From a virus: 64,000 nt of DNA. Shown here one piece after another: positions 8,138 to 14,974 of this stretch (its first letter is position 1; every line of letters begins with the position of its first letter). The notes under the pieces were generated by a model. That model did not search any database and was not told where the DNA came from. It saw nothing but the letters and a program-made list of their open reading frames with translations. The position numbers and the translations under genes are program-made. The DNA lies in IMG/VR virus record IMGVR_UViG_3300028874_000370, positions 38,154 through 102,153 of that record; one strand, 5' to 3'.

Positions 8138-9664
8138 TTAAAATATCATTGGTGCAGCTTCATTACCATAAGGATCATCGCTATCAAGAAGATCATCATC
8201 CTCAGTCGAATACATCATCTCAAATACTGATTCTTCATAATCCGCTGCTTTCTTTAATACATTCATAACAATCAACATGGCTGCTACTAAGTCATCTGTT
8301 GCACCGGGTTTAGCATGATATGTTGTCTTACCATTCGAAATATAATTCTTGAGTTCCATCAATAGTAATTCAGAATTAACAGTGAGACCTCCAGTAGTTT
8401 TTTCTATTAATCGTTTTAATTCTAGGCAAGCTAGTAATTTGGATTTGGCTGAAGTATTCATTCCAATCCGATCATCATCGCTAAGCAGGACGGCGTCAGG
8501 GAACTTGTCTTCATTTTGGTATAGTGCAACAATAGAAGCACCAACGCCGTTGTTCTCGAAGCTCCAGTAGACCTCAGGGGACTTTCCTCGATCAGTCTTA
8601 GGTGCCTTTAGATAAGTCAGTATCCATTTGATTCTGGCATACAATTGTTGCGGTGTAATTGTATTAGATCTAAATTCAGCGAATTGTTTCATTGATGGAA
8701 ATTCAAGAACTTGGATAGTCGAATAATCCCCAGAGACGCCTACTGAAATATCAACACCAACATAGTATGAATTTCTGACATCGACCTCACCCCAGAATTT
8801 AAATCCGCGATCTTCCATAATAGGCATAGAAGATTTAAGTTGTTGGAGCTTAATTGAATTAATCAATAATGGATCCGATGATAAAAATTCACATCCATAC
8901 TCTTGGCGAAATTTCAATTCGCCAATTTGGCCAATCATTTTATCTTTGAACGTCGCATCTCTTTCCGGATGTGCATCCCACGAAGTTTCGAATGGAGTAA
9001 ACCCATTTGTCCCAAGAACTGCGCCGCGCCATAAGGTAGCAAACAATTCATTATCGCCATTAGGCGTTGATGAAATAATTAAATCGCCACCAGTTGATAA
9101 TGTTGGCGCCATCGAAGTCCATAAATCTTCCTGAATAGATTTACGAACGAAAGCAATTTCATCAATGAAAATTTTAGCACAAGCAAGACCACGACCAGTA
9201 TTAGCTGTTGTCGCTTGTGATATCATTCTAGAATCATTATCAAATTCTATTGAAGTCTTATTGTAGCTCTTAACACCCGGTTTCAGCCAATGTGGAAGTT
9301 CTTCATACGCATATTGAATTCTCTGCATAATTTCAATAGCATTACTGAATTTATTACTAGCAACAAGAACCAATTTATCCGAATGGAAAATAGCAAACCA
9401 AAAGAAATAAATTGCAACAGTCAATGTTTTACCTTGTTGACGCCCAACTTTCAGAATATTAAATTTATTGGCATGCAGTTGTTTAACCATATCTATTTGA
9501 TATGGGTATAAAATAAACTTTACTTTCCCTCTTACCGGATGTTGTATGTAAACATAATTCTCCATAAAGTACACAGGATCTTTCTTACACTTAACTAATT
9601 CTTGGATTAATTCTGGTGTATATTCAGAAAGAGCATTTGGCGCTTTTAAATAATCATTCGCCAT
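8138..9664 (-). CDS. gp17: large terminase subunit TerL (gp17-like)
   Basis: The protein has 508 aa (T4 gp17 610). The N-terminal packaging ATPase has Walker A GRQQGKT (74-80), Walker B IFIDE (165-169) and the coupling motif SSTPNG near 199. The C-terminal RNase H-fold nuclease keeps its acidic triad: Asp305 in GVDISVG, Glu370 in WSFENNG and Asp457/458 in TDDLVAAM. It powers DNA translocation into the prohead and cuts concatemers. Its start overlaps the end of an ATPase-only paralogue (9654-10406) by 11 nt, so the two are translationally coupled. Confidence 0.95.
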   Translation of the reverse strand: MANDYLKAPNALSEYTPELIQELVKCKKDPVYFMENYVYIQHPVRGKVKFILYPYQIDMVKQLHANKFNILKVGRQQGKTLTVAIYFFWFAIFHSDKLVLVASNKFSNAIEIMQRIQYAYEELPHWLKPGVKSYNKTSIEFDNDSRMISQATTANTGRGLACAKIFIDEIAFVRKSIQEDLWTSMAPTLSTGGDLIISSTPNGDNELFATLWRGAVLGTNGFTPFETSWDAHPERDATFKDKMIGQIGELKFRQEYGCEFLSSDPLLINSIKLQQLKSSMPIMEDRGFKFWGEVDVRNSYYVGVDISVGVSGDYSTIQVLEFPSMKQFAEFRSNTITPQQLYARIKWILTYLKAPKTDRGKSPEVYWSFENNGVGASIVALYQNEDKFPDAVLLSDDDRIGMNTSAKSKLLACLELKRLIEKTTGGLTVNSELLLMELKNYISNGKTTYHAKPGATDDLVAAMLIVMNVLKKAADYEESVFEMMYSTEDDDLLDSDDPYGNEAAPMIF

Positions 9665-10406
9665 TATCTAAGTCCCACTCAAACTCTCTATACCAGGCTT
9701 TCTGTCCAAGTACAGCCATCATATTTTTTTTGAATTCTTGTCCTCTTTCAGGATGCTCATCCCATCTAATATGACACTGTTCCAATATCGAACTATCACA
9801 CAGTGTTTTAGCGATTTCATCATCATCAGACATAGTAGATAAGATTGCAACACTGCCACCTCGGTCATAAGTTAAACCAATATTACCTAGTAAATATTGC
9901 TGAACAGATTTCCTAACAAATAAAAATTCATCAAAAATTAAATATGATACTTTAATTCCTCTACCAAAATTATCGGAGGAGCATGCATTAGATATAATCC
10001 TGGAACCATTAAAAAATTCCAGTTTTTGCATTGTATTAATATTTACTTTTGGAATTAACCATGTTGGCAATTCCTTGAGTGCGATTCTAATAATGCTCAT
10101 TATGTGTTGTGCATTATTGACATTGATTGTGCCAATCAAGATATTTTGGCTGGGCCAGAAGATTGCTAACCAAAGAGAAAATAGTGCAGAGATAAGAGTT
10201 TTACCAACCTGTCTTGGCCCAATAGAAATAATATTGCCACGATGCATAGCATTGATTAAATCAATTTGGTATGGGTATAGATTGATAGACACCAATCCAT
10301 TAATTGGATGTTGAAACTTGCAATACTTGTTGATGAAATAAACTGGGTCTGTTTCGCAGAGGAAAAACTCATTAATAAGTTCTTCAGAATACCCTATTGG
10401 TAGCAT
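9654..10406 (-). CDS. ATPase-only terminase paralogue (250 aa)
   Basis: This protein aligns along its whole length with residues about 10-262 of the adjacent TerL: DPVYF, LYPYQID, Walker A PRQVGKT (64-70), Walker B LIFDE (156-160), FVRKSVQ, and WDEHPERG. It stops where the TerL nuclease domain would begin. The catalytic motifs are intact and the frame is open with its own late promoter, so it looks like a functional ATPase-only protein, not debris. It could be a regulatory or hetero-oligomeric motor subunit; this is inference. Confidence 0.85.
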   Translation of the reverse strand: MLPIGYSEELINEFFLCETDPVYFINKYCKFQHPINGLVSINLYPYQIDLINAMHRGNIISIGPRQVGKTLISALFSLWLAIFWPSQNILIGTINVNNAQHIMSIIRIALKELPTWLIPKVNINTMQKLEFFNGSRIISNACSSDNFGRGIKVSYLIFDEFLFVRKSVQQYLLGNIGLTYDRGGSVAILSTMSDDDEIAKTLCDSSILEQCHIRWDEHPERGQEFKKNMMAVLGQKAWYREFEWDLDNGE

Positions 10407-10432
10407 ATAAATAAATCCTTTTAGATAGATTT

Positions 10433-10440
10433 ATTTATAT
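10433..10440 (-). promoter_or_regulatory. late promoter box for the terminase operon
   Basis: An exact minus-strand TATAAATA lies 27 bp before ATG 10406. The AAAGGA RBS follows it. It should drive the ATPase-only paralogue and then TerL. Confidence 0.65.
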
Positions 10441-10467
10441 GGCAGGAAAGTGATGTCAAAAATTGAT

Positions 10468-10496
10468 GTACATTCCAAAAATATCAAGTTATAATT
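10468..10496 (+). promoter_or_regulatory. sigma70-like promoter on the plus strand
   Basis: TGTACA (10468-10473), a 17-bp spacer and a perfect TATAAT (10491-10496) stand 27 bp before a small plus-strand gene with its own RBS and terminator. It is the only clear plus-strand transcription unit seen in the window. Confidence 0.5.
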
Positions 10497-10523
10497 TCTT
10501 TAACTTAAACATGGAGTTCAATC

Positions 10524-10658
10524 ATGAAAGAATTAAAAGCCATTGCTCGTGACTTCTGTCTTGGTGTTGGTATTGTTGTAGTCATTGCTTCGATTGGCAA
10601 TCAACTGGATCTGTGGAATGCAACCTTCATGATTTGCTTCCATCATTTGACTTGTTAA
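10524..10658 (+). CDS. small plus-strand membrane protein (44 aa)
   Basis: The gene opens at ATG 10524 with a GGAG RBS eight bases upstream and ends at TAA 10656-10658. The product has a short charged N-terminus (MKELKAIARD), then a hydrophobic helix (CLGVGIVVVIASIG) and a polar tail with HH and Cys residues. A -10/-35 pair precedes it and a hairpin terminator follows, so it is a complete unit. It lies against the direction of all neighbouring genes, between two terminase-like genes, as an inserted 'moron' cassette would. The function is unknown. Confidence 0.55.
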   Translation: MKELKAIARDFCLGVGIVVVIASIGNQLDLWNATFMICFHHLTC

Positions 10659-10661
10659 AAT

Positions 10662-10692
10662 AAATTCTAATCAAAGCATTCGATTAGAATTT
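10662..10692 (+). terminator. terminator of the plus-strand gene
   Basis: Perfect 11-bp arms (10662-10672 and 10682-10692) enclose a 9-nt loop, starting four bases after the stop codon. The downstream T-run is broken (TTCATTTCATT). It could also end minus-strand transcription arriving from 10710. Confidence 0.6.
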
Positions 10693-10709
10693 CATTTCAT
10701 TACTTTCAT

Positions 10710-10960
10710 TTATTTTCCACTTTTCTTTTTTAAACGGTTCATCAGAGTGTCATACTCTTTATGTGCGTCATCTGTGATTTTGACTTTATCGATTGCGGGG
10801 ATGCCTTCTTTTTAGTACTGACAATCTTACTGGCATTTTTACTGACTTTAGCTAAATATTCTGGAAGATGGGCTTCAAGATACTGGTATAACATATATGC
10901 TCTTAATCCGCTAGCAACTTTAGCCTCATGTTCTGTTTGGTTTGCTGTACTATGCCAATC
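10710..10960 (-). pseudogene. relic of a small protein gene, frameshifted and lacking its start
   Basis: Below the stop of the third terminase-like gene, two minus-strand frames carry protein-like sequence without a start codon. From 10960, one frame reads HEAKVASGLRAYMLYQYLEA and continues to STKKKA. Near a poly-A tract at about 10804-10814 it would need a one-base shift into a second frame reading VKITDDAHKEYDTLMNRLKK and ending at TAA 10712-10710. The upper end overlaps the terminase fragment in another frame. This looks like the 3' part of a gene fused by recombination to the truncated paralogue. Its original function is not recognised. Confidence 0.45.
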
Positions 10961-11313
10961 TTAAACATATCTGGAAGATGTTGATATGCGATTTTTATAA
11001 TTTCCATCATGTAAACTGATGCATGAAAATTATGTGCGCCTAATAAAATATTTTTTTCGTAGTAAAATATCGCATACCAAAGAGCAAATAAACATTCAAT
11101 TGTCGTCTTACCAAACATTCTTGGAGCCTCAATGATAGCATTTCCTTCTTGCATTGCACGAATCATTGCTATATGAGAGTCATTCAAATTAATAAAATCT
11201 AAACCTTTATCTCTATTTACTATTTTGCAATACTTTGAAATGAAGTGAACTGGGTCAGCTTGACATTTGCGAAGCTCATTTATTGGCAGTCTTGTGTATT
11301 CTATATTTTCCAT
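10903..11313 (-). CDS. third terminase-like fragment (136 aa)
   Basis: From ATG 11313 (RBS AAGGATTG) the protein follows TerL and the 250-aa paralogue: LRKCQADPVHFISKYCK, a Walker A-like PRMFGKT, LFALWYAIFYYEKNILLGA and a helix ending LPDMF. It stops before the Walker B position, so it cannot be a complete ATPase. It is either a decaying copy or a short regulatory derivative. A box differing by one base from the late octamer (CATAAATA) lies just upstream. Confidence 0.6.
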   Translation of the reverse strand: MENIEYTRLPINELRKCQADPVHFISKYCKIVNRDKGLDFINLNDSHIAMIRAMQEGNAIIEAPRMFGKTTIECLFALWYAIFYYEKNILLGAHNFHASVYMMEIIKIAYQHLPDMFKIGIVQQTKQNMRLKLLAD

Positions 11314-11359
11314 AAACAATCCTTAAAAAGATTATTTATGGATCCTGAAAGACATCAGT

Positions 11360-12070
11360 TTATTCTGCTGATTCACCAAACTTTTGTTTCTTAAGTTGTT
11401 TTAACGAATCAACTAGATTTTTTAAGAATGCTGTAATTTCATCGATAGTATCTTCACAAGCTTTCCAATTTTTGTCAAGTGTTTTTGTTGACTCGCCTGC
11501 TGTTTTCATTTTTTCTAGTCTATGAGACATGACTAGATTGTCTGTAGATGGAGAAATCGAATCAGCTTCCGTTTTTACCTTGTCGTATTGTTCTTTTAAT
11601 TCATCTACTAATTTCGATAAAATTAATTCCGGATCATTAATTTTTACAGTCTTTAACCAATACTCTAACAGGCCGTGAGCATCATGTCTTTCAGAAACAT
11701 CAATAACAGTTGATAGATCAGAAAGCATTTTGTCAATTCTAAATTCTGCTCTATCTACTTTAGGTAGATATTTGCTTAGTAATGATTTGATAAAATCTTC
11801 TAGATATGCTTCTAATGCTTTTTCTATAGAACCTTTATCTGAGTATTTGCTAAATCCTTTTAATGCTAAAGATTTTGGCATATCGCCATCATTGTAATAA
11901 CGATAGTATGCTCTAAAGATCGAATCCTTTTTAGCCTTTTCGCCCTTTGTAAGAATGTCTTTGTCATACATCCATGCTAAAAGCGCATCAATCTTTTTCA
12001 ATTTGCCTTCCCAAGCTCTTCCAGCCGTTGAAGCTTCATTCAACAACAATAATTCTTTAACTAATTCCAT
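11360..12070 (-). CDS. hypothetical, possible packaged internal protein (236 aa)
   Basis: The start is set at ATG 12070 (MELVKELLLLNEAS); the longer open frame has no better start. The short amphipathic N-terminus ending in NEA resembles capsid-targeting peptides of T4 internal proteins and Alt (MELITELFDEDT; MKTYQEFIAEA). The rest is highly charged and helical, with coiled-coil character (residues 150-236, rich in Lys and Glu). No enzymatic motif is seen. A role as a protein packaged in the head and injected is plausible but inferred from the N-terminus only. Confidence 0.65.
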   Translation of the reverse strand: MELVKELLLLNEASTAGRAWEGKLKKIDALLAWMYDKDILTKGEKAKKDSIFRAYYRYYNDGDMPKSLALKGFSKYSDKGSIEKALEAYLEDFIKSLLSKYLPKVDRAEFRIDKMLSDLSTVIDVSERHDAHGLLEYWLKTVKINDPELILSKLVDELKEQYDKVKTEADSISPSTDNLVMSHRLEKMKTAGESTKTLDKNWKACEDTIDEITAFLKNLVDSLKQLKKQKFGESAE

Positions 12071-12119
12071 TTTATAAAAAAAAGATGTAAAAATGATACT
12101 TAAGTGTAATTGATACAAA

Positions 12120-12560
12120 TTAATGCCAGTATTCCATGTCGTTAATCTGACTCAATGTAAAATGAATACTCTGTTCAAGCAGCAAGCTTAGCATTTCTTC
12201 AATGACCTTAAGTTTATCGTGCATCAGTTTGTTCATGATTTCAAACTGTTCATCAGTATAAATAGTGCGTTTTGGAGCTTGCCCATAGGGCACCTCAAAT
12301 GCCTCTCCAGTTTGTCCATTAAATGTCACCCCATAAATAATATCGGGGGTCATGATGGTCGCCAGTTTTTCCTGTTCACGTTTAAGTTCACGCCGCAATG
12401 CCTTAGTCATTTTGGCAGCAATGGCGGGATGTTTGGAATTATCAAAAATAACTTCAAAGGCATCTTGAAGATCGAGCAGTTTGCCTGAAAAAAGTGCAGT
12501 TTTTTCAACCTTCGCCGGTTGAGCCAGAACACCACTAAACTGGTAACGATGAATGCTCAT
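12120..12560 (-). CDS. hypothetical protein, paralogue of 12660-13310 (146 aa)
   Basis: ATG 12560 follows a GAGG RBS. The protein aligns with its upstream neighbour: DNSKHPAI versus DNAEHDKI, ALRRELKREQEKLATIM versus LNELQKDSWKVRSIIS, then RTIYTDEQFEIM versus PTIYSFEQMQEK and a closing helix plus strand (LEQSIHFTL versus LGQTVVFKI). The family is unknown to me. It has its own host-type promoter (12592-12619) and is separated from its paralogue by a terminator, so it is expressed independently. Confidence 0.75.
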   Translation of the reverse strand: MSIHRYQFSGVLAQPAKVEKTALFSGKLLDLQDAFEVIFDNSKHPAIAAKMTKALRRELKREQEKLATIMTPDIIYGVTFNGQTGEAFEVPYGQAPKRTIYTDEQFEIMNKLMHDKLKVIEEMLSLLLEQSIHFTLSQINDMEYWH

Positions 12561-12591
12561 GTGTGCCTCTATAAATCAAATGGAATAGTCC

Positions 12592-12619
12592 ATTATACCA
12601 TACATATAGCAATGTATCA
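12592..12619 (-). promoter_or_regulatory. sigma70-like promoter for 12120-12560
   Basis: Minus strand TGATAC (12614-12619), a 16-bp spacer and TATAAT (12592-12597, in the context GGTATAATGG) precede the gene by 31 bp. Confidence 0.5.
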
Positions 12620-12633
12620 TGATAAAAAATAAA

Positions 12634-12661
12634 AAAGCCTGCAATGAGAATTGCAGGCTTT
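12634..12661 (-). terminator. terminator after the 216-aa gene
   Basis: Perfect 11-bp G/C-containing arms (12634-12644 and 12651-12661) with a 6-nt loop are followed on the minus strand by six T. The stop codon of 12660-13310 overlaps the first arm. Confidence 0.85.
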
Positions 12662-13310
12662 AGTTCATATAAAAATTTTTTAAATGCTTAAAAAAATTAG
12701 ACTCATAAAAGTTACACTCAAATCCATTGAATTCCTGAATTTTGAAAACCACAGTTTGTCCTAGTATAAGGCTACTTAGTTTTTCAACCAGTTCAAGTTT
12801 GGCACTCAGTGCATCATGTTTTTCCTGCATTTGTTCAAAACTATAAATCGTGGGAGCAGGGCTATAATCATCTTTAATATTCCACACACCACTTACACCA
12901 TTAAGGCAATCACACAATTCATTTTGATTACTGATAATGCTGCGCACCTTCCATGAATCTTTTTGCAATTCATTTAAAGTAGTATCACTCACCAGAGTCT
13001 TGATTTTATCATGCTCTGCATTGTCAAGATAGGCAACCTCGCCAATTGCTCCAAGTGTCCGGCCAGTTGTAGCATCAACATGAACCATGATCTTACCATC
13101 ACCCATATCAGTGATCTTAATATCCTCATATCCGGGAATTTTCATACTAACATCACCAGAGGTAATTGCAGTTTTGCGACTAGGACCCCATCCGTTACCA
13201 GTAGCCTTTTCTATAGCCAATGGCCAATTTGGAAGCTCCATTTTTTTCATATATTCAGATGCGGTTTTTACATCTTTGAACATGAGGTGGGTTGGATGTT
13301 CTTCAGCCAT
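12660..13310 (-). CDS. hypothetical protein, possibly 5'-truncated (216 aa or longer)
   Basis: The Met at 13310 is the first usable start, but it has no ribosome binding site. Protein-like sequence continues in frame upstream without any ATG, GTG or TTG (SGEYKARIVLGEIYDIKNDH, then LTKLQKQAKEKLAK) to a TGA at about 13478, crossing a 24-nt palindrome. The gene may have lost its 5' end or use an unusual start. The C-terminal 110 residues are paralogous to the 146-aa neighbour downstream. No motif suggests a function. Confidence 0.6.
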   Translation of the reverse strand: MAEEHPTHLMFKDVKTASEYMKKMELPNWPLAIEKATGNGWGPSRKTAITSGDVSMKIPGYEDIKITDMGDGKIMVHVDATTGRTLGAIGEVAYLDNAEHDKIKTLVSDTTLNELQKDSWKVRSIISNQNELCDCLNGVSGVWNIKDDYSPAPTIYSFEQMQEKHDALSAKLELVEKLSSLILGQTVVFKIQEFNGFECNFYESNFFKHLKNFYMN

Positions 13311-13437
13311 CTTAGCTAATTTTTCTTTGGCTTGTTTCTGTAGCTTAGTTAGGACATCTTTAGAAAATTCATGATCATTCTTAATATCATATATTTCCCC
13401 AAGAACTATTCTGGCCTTGTACTCACCGCTCTTAGCC

Positions 13438-13461
13438 CAACTCGACCATATGGTCGAGTTG
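13438..13461. repeat. perfect 24-nt palindrome
   Basis: Twelve bases on each side of the centre are fully complementary (half-site CAACTCGACCAT). It marks the boundary between the open frame of the 216-aa gene and the structured gene-free stretch. It could be a protein-binding site, a hairpin or a recombination junction. Confidence 0.8.
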
Positions 13462-13499
13462 CTTCAGATAATATTTCTGTTACTTTAATTTATGTTTAA

Positions 13500-13960
13500 T
13501 TTATGTTTCTTTTATTTATTAGTATTTTCGGGATAGCCGAGCTTCTTCTCTATCACCTATAATAGAAAGAATATAGGATGAAAAAGTTCAGAATCAAAAA
13601 GATTCTGCTACGAAATTCTATTGACAAAATGGTCTGTGGTGAATAGTCGTAAAGCGGACGACAGTATATTTCGACTTACCGAAGGTCGAATTTTGGCCGC
13701 CAATTATCAGCAGTGGAACGTACCACAATGAATACCCGTTAGGGAAGGATTTAAAGAGTTTTGCTGTTTATTTCTGATGCGCTTACATCAGTGTGCCCCG
13801 AAGCTCGGATGACTTTAGTTTTTATAATGTCGAGAGGGCCGCCATAATTTACTATTACTAGTGTGCTAAGGCCTGTAGCACATACGCTTTCATACTCCAC
13901 GCACGCACATATTGAACGTCTTAATTAAAGGGTTGGAGTCCCTAAAAAATTTCTTAAATT
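13500..13960. ncRNA. candidate structured non-coding RNA
   Basis: This stretch (within 13464-14082, which lacks genes) is dense in complementary segments. A 9-bp long-range helix pairs 13537-13545 with 13800-13808. Inside it are local hairpins: CCTATA/TATAGG (13556-13577), AGAATC/GATTCT (13590-13606), GTCGT/ACGAC (about 13646-13662), TCGAC/GTCGA (about 13671-13689), GTGG/CCAC (about 13712-13725) and CTGATG/CATCAG (about 13774-13791). Outside is a TGTGCTA/TAGCACA hairpin (about 13862-13882). Hairpin loops are purine-rich when read on the plus strand, but neighbouring genes are on the minus strand, so the orientation is unsettled. No tRNA, tmRNA, RNase P or group I intron signature was found. 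Confidence 0.4.
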
Positions 13961-14082
13961 AAGATCATGAAAGAAAGATCACAAACAGAAGTGTTACAAA
14001 AATGCAGAGATACAAATTCGATATCATAAATTTATTATTTTAATTATGTGAATATTATAACACAAAAGGTATTTTACGTTTG

Positions 14083-14508
14083 TTATTTTTCTAAGATGGC
14101 CAAGAGTTTTCTGTATGTTGCTTTATCATGTGGTTGGCCATGCCCATCACCGCCGCCAACAGCAGATTCATGGCCAGCATCGTCTTCATATGTGCTTGTA
14201 TGAAAATTAGAGCCTTTATTGAATTTGACTGGTTGGTATTCATATTTGTCATTCAGTTCGCCTTGCCCATCATAGAGTTTGCCATTATACTTGACTACGA
14301 TATGAGCTAAGTTTTCATCTTCATCATCACTTAGAATTCCATAGTACTCGAACTCAGAATTAAGGAGATGATACATGAATGCGGCATCTCCACATTCTCC
14401 ACCATCTAAAGAATTACCAGTTTCTTTATACAATTGAGTGAAAGCTGCAATAACTTGTTCTGGAGGATATTGTTTACTTTCACTCAAAAATTGTTTAAAT
14501 GTTTTCAT
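14083..14508 (-). CDS. small packaged-type protein (141 aa)
   Basis: ATG 14508 is chosen because it begins MKTFKQFLSES, a capsid-targeting-like N-terminus shared with the 37068-37754 gene (MKTFKQYITE) and resembling T4 internal proteins (MKTYQEFIAEA). The body is acidic (GDDAGHES-like region, DDEDENLAHIVVKYNGKLYDG), ending in a His-rich, Gly-rich segment. A motif such as DGGECGDAAFMYHLL could be a small enzymatic or binding core, but I cannot assign it. It ends the operon that begins with the homocitrate synthase and borders the structured region. Confidence 0.7.
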   Translation of the reverse strand: MKTFKQFLSESKQYPPEQVIAAFTQLYKETGNSLDGGECGDAAFMYHLLNSEFEYYGILSDDEDENLAHIVVKYNGKLYDGQGELNDKYEYQPVKFNKGSNFHTSTYEDDAGHESAVGGGDGHGQPHDKATYRKLLAILEK

Positions 14509-14518
14509 ATTGATACTT

Positions 14519-14974
14519 TCATTGGTTGGCGTAGCTCTTAGCAAGTTCAGCAATACTTTCTTCTAATTTTTTATTAGCTTCGTCGGAAGTATGTATGACT
14601 TCAAGTAATTTTTGTTTGGCTACATTAGTAAAAGCAATACTCATTTTAGATAATACAGCAGTCACTTCTTTTATTTTGTTGTTCATTAAATCTCTATGAG
14701 TAGATCTTAATTCTGCTAAAGATTCACTATTAAACTTTTTTCTAGTTTCTTCAAGTTCTTTATCCGAAGCACCATTATGCTTCATAATTCTTTCCAATTC
14801 TTTCCAATTTTTATCTCTAGAGTCAACATATACATCAAATGTATCTTTAAATGGATGTTCTATTTCTGTTGGAAGTTCACTACCAAATCTTAATGTAATA
14901 TTGTCCATGGAAGAAAATATTGTTAAGGGGCTAGTTCCATATGTATTAACTTTAAATGCTTTGTTTTCACTCAT
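14519..14974 (-). CDS. hypothetical helical protein (151 aa)
   Basis: Its ATG shares one base with the stop codon of the preceding ADP-ribosyltransferase gene (TAATG), showing translational coupling. The protein is charged and mostly helical (residues 50-151) and has no signal peptide or recognised motif. A chaperone, inhibitor or partner role for the ADP-ribosyltransferase is possible from position only. Confidence 0.75.
   Translation of the reverse strand: MSENKAFKVNTYGTSPLTIFSSMDNITLRFGSELPTEIEHPFKDTFDVYVDSRDKNWKELERIMKHNGASDKELEETRKKFNSESLAELRSTHRDLMNNKIKEVTAVLSKMSIAFTNVAKQKLLEVIHTSDEANKKLEESIAELAKSYANQ

Noticed and set aside
10761-10964. Plus-strand open frame of 67 codons
   Set aside because: It lies opposite the relic and the end of the terminase fragment, has no RBS, and its translation is low-complexity hydrophobic; treated as an antisense shadow.
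13464-14082. tRNA, tmRNA, RNase P RNA or group I intron
   Set aside because: I looked for a T-loop (GTTCRANYC), tmRNA tag, RNase P core and the P7/P3 group I signatures on both strands and did not find them. The region is kept only as an unclassified structured candidate.
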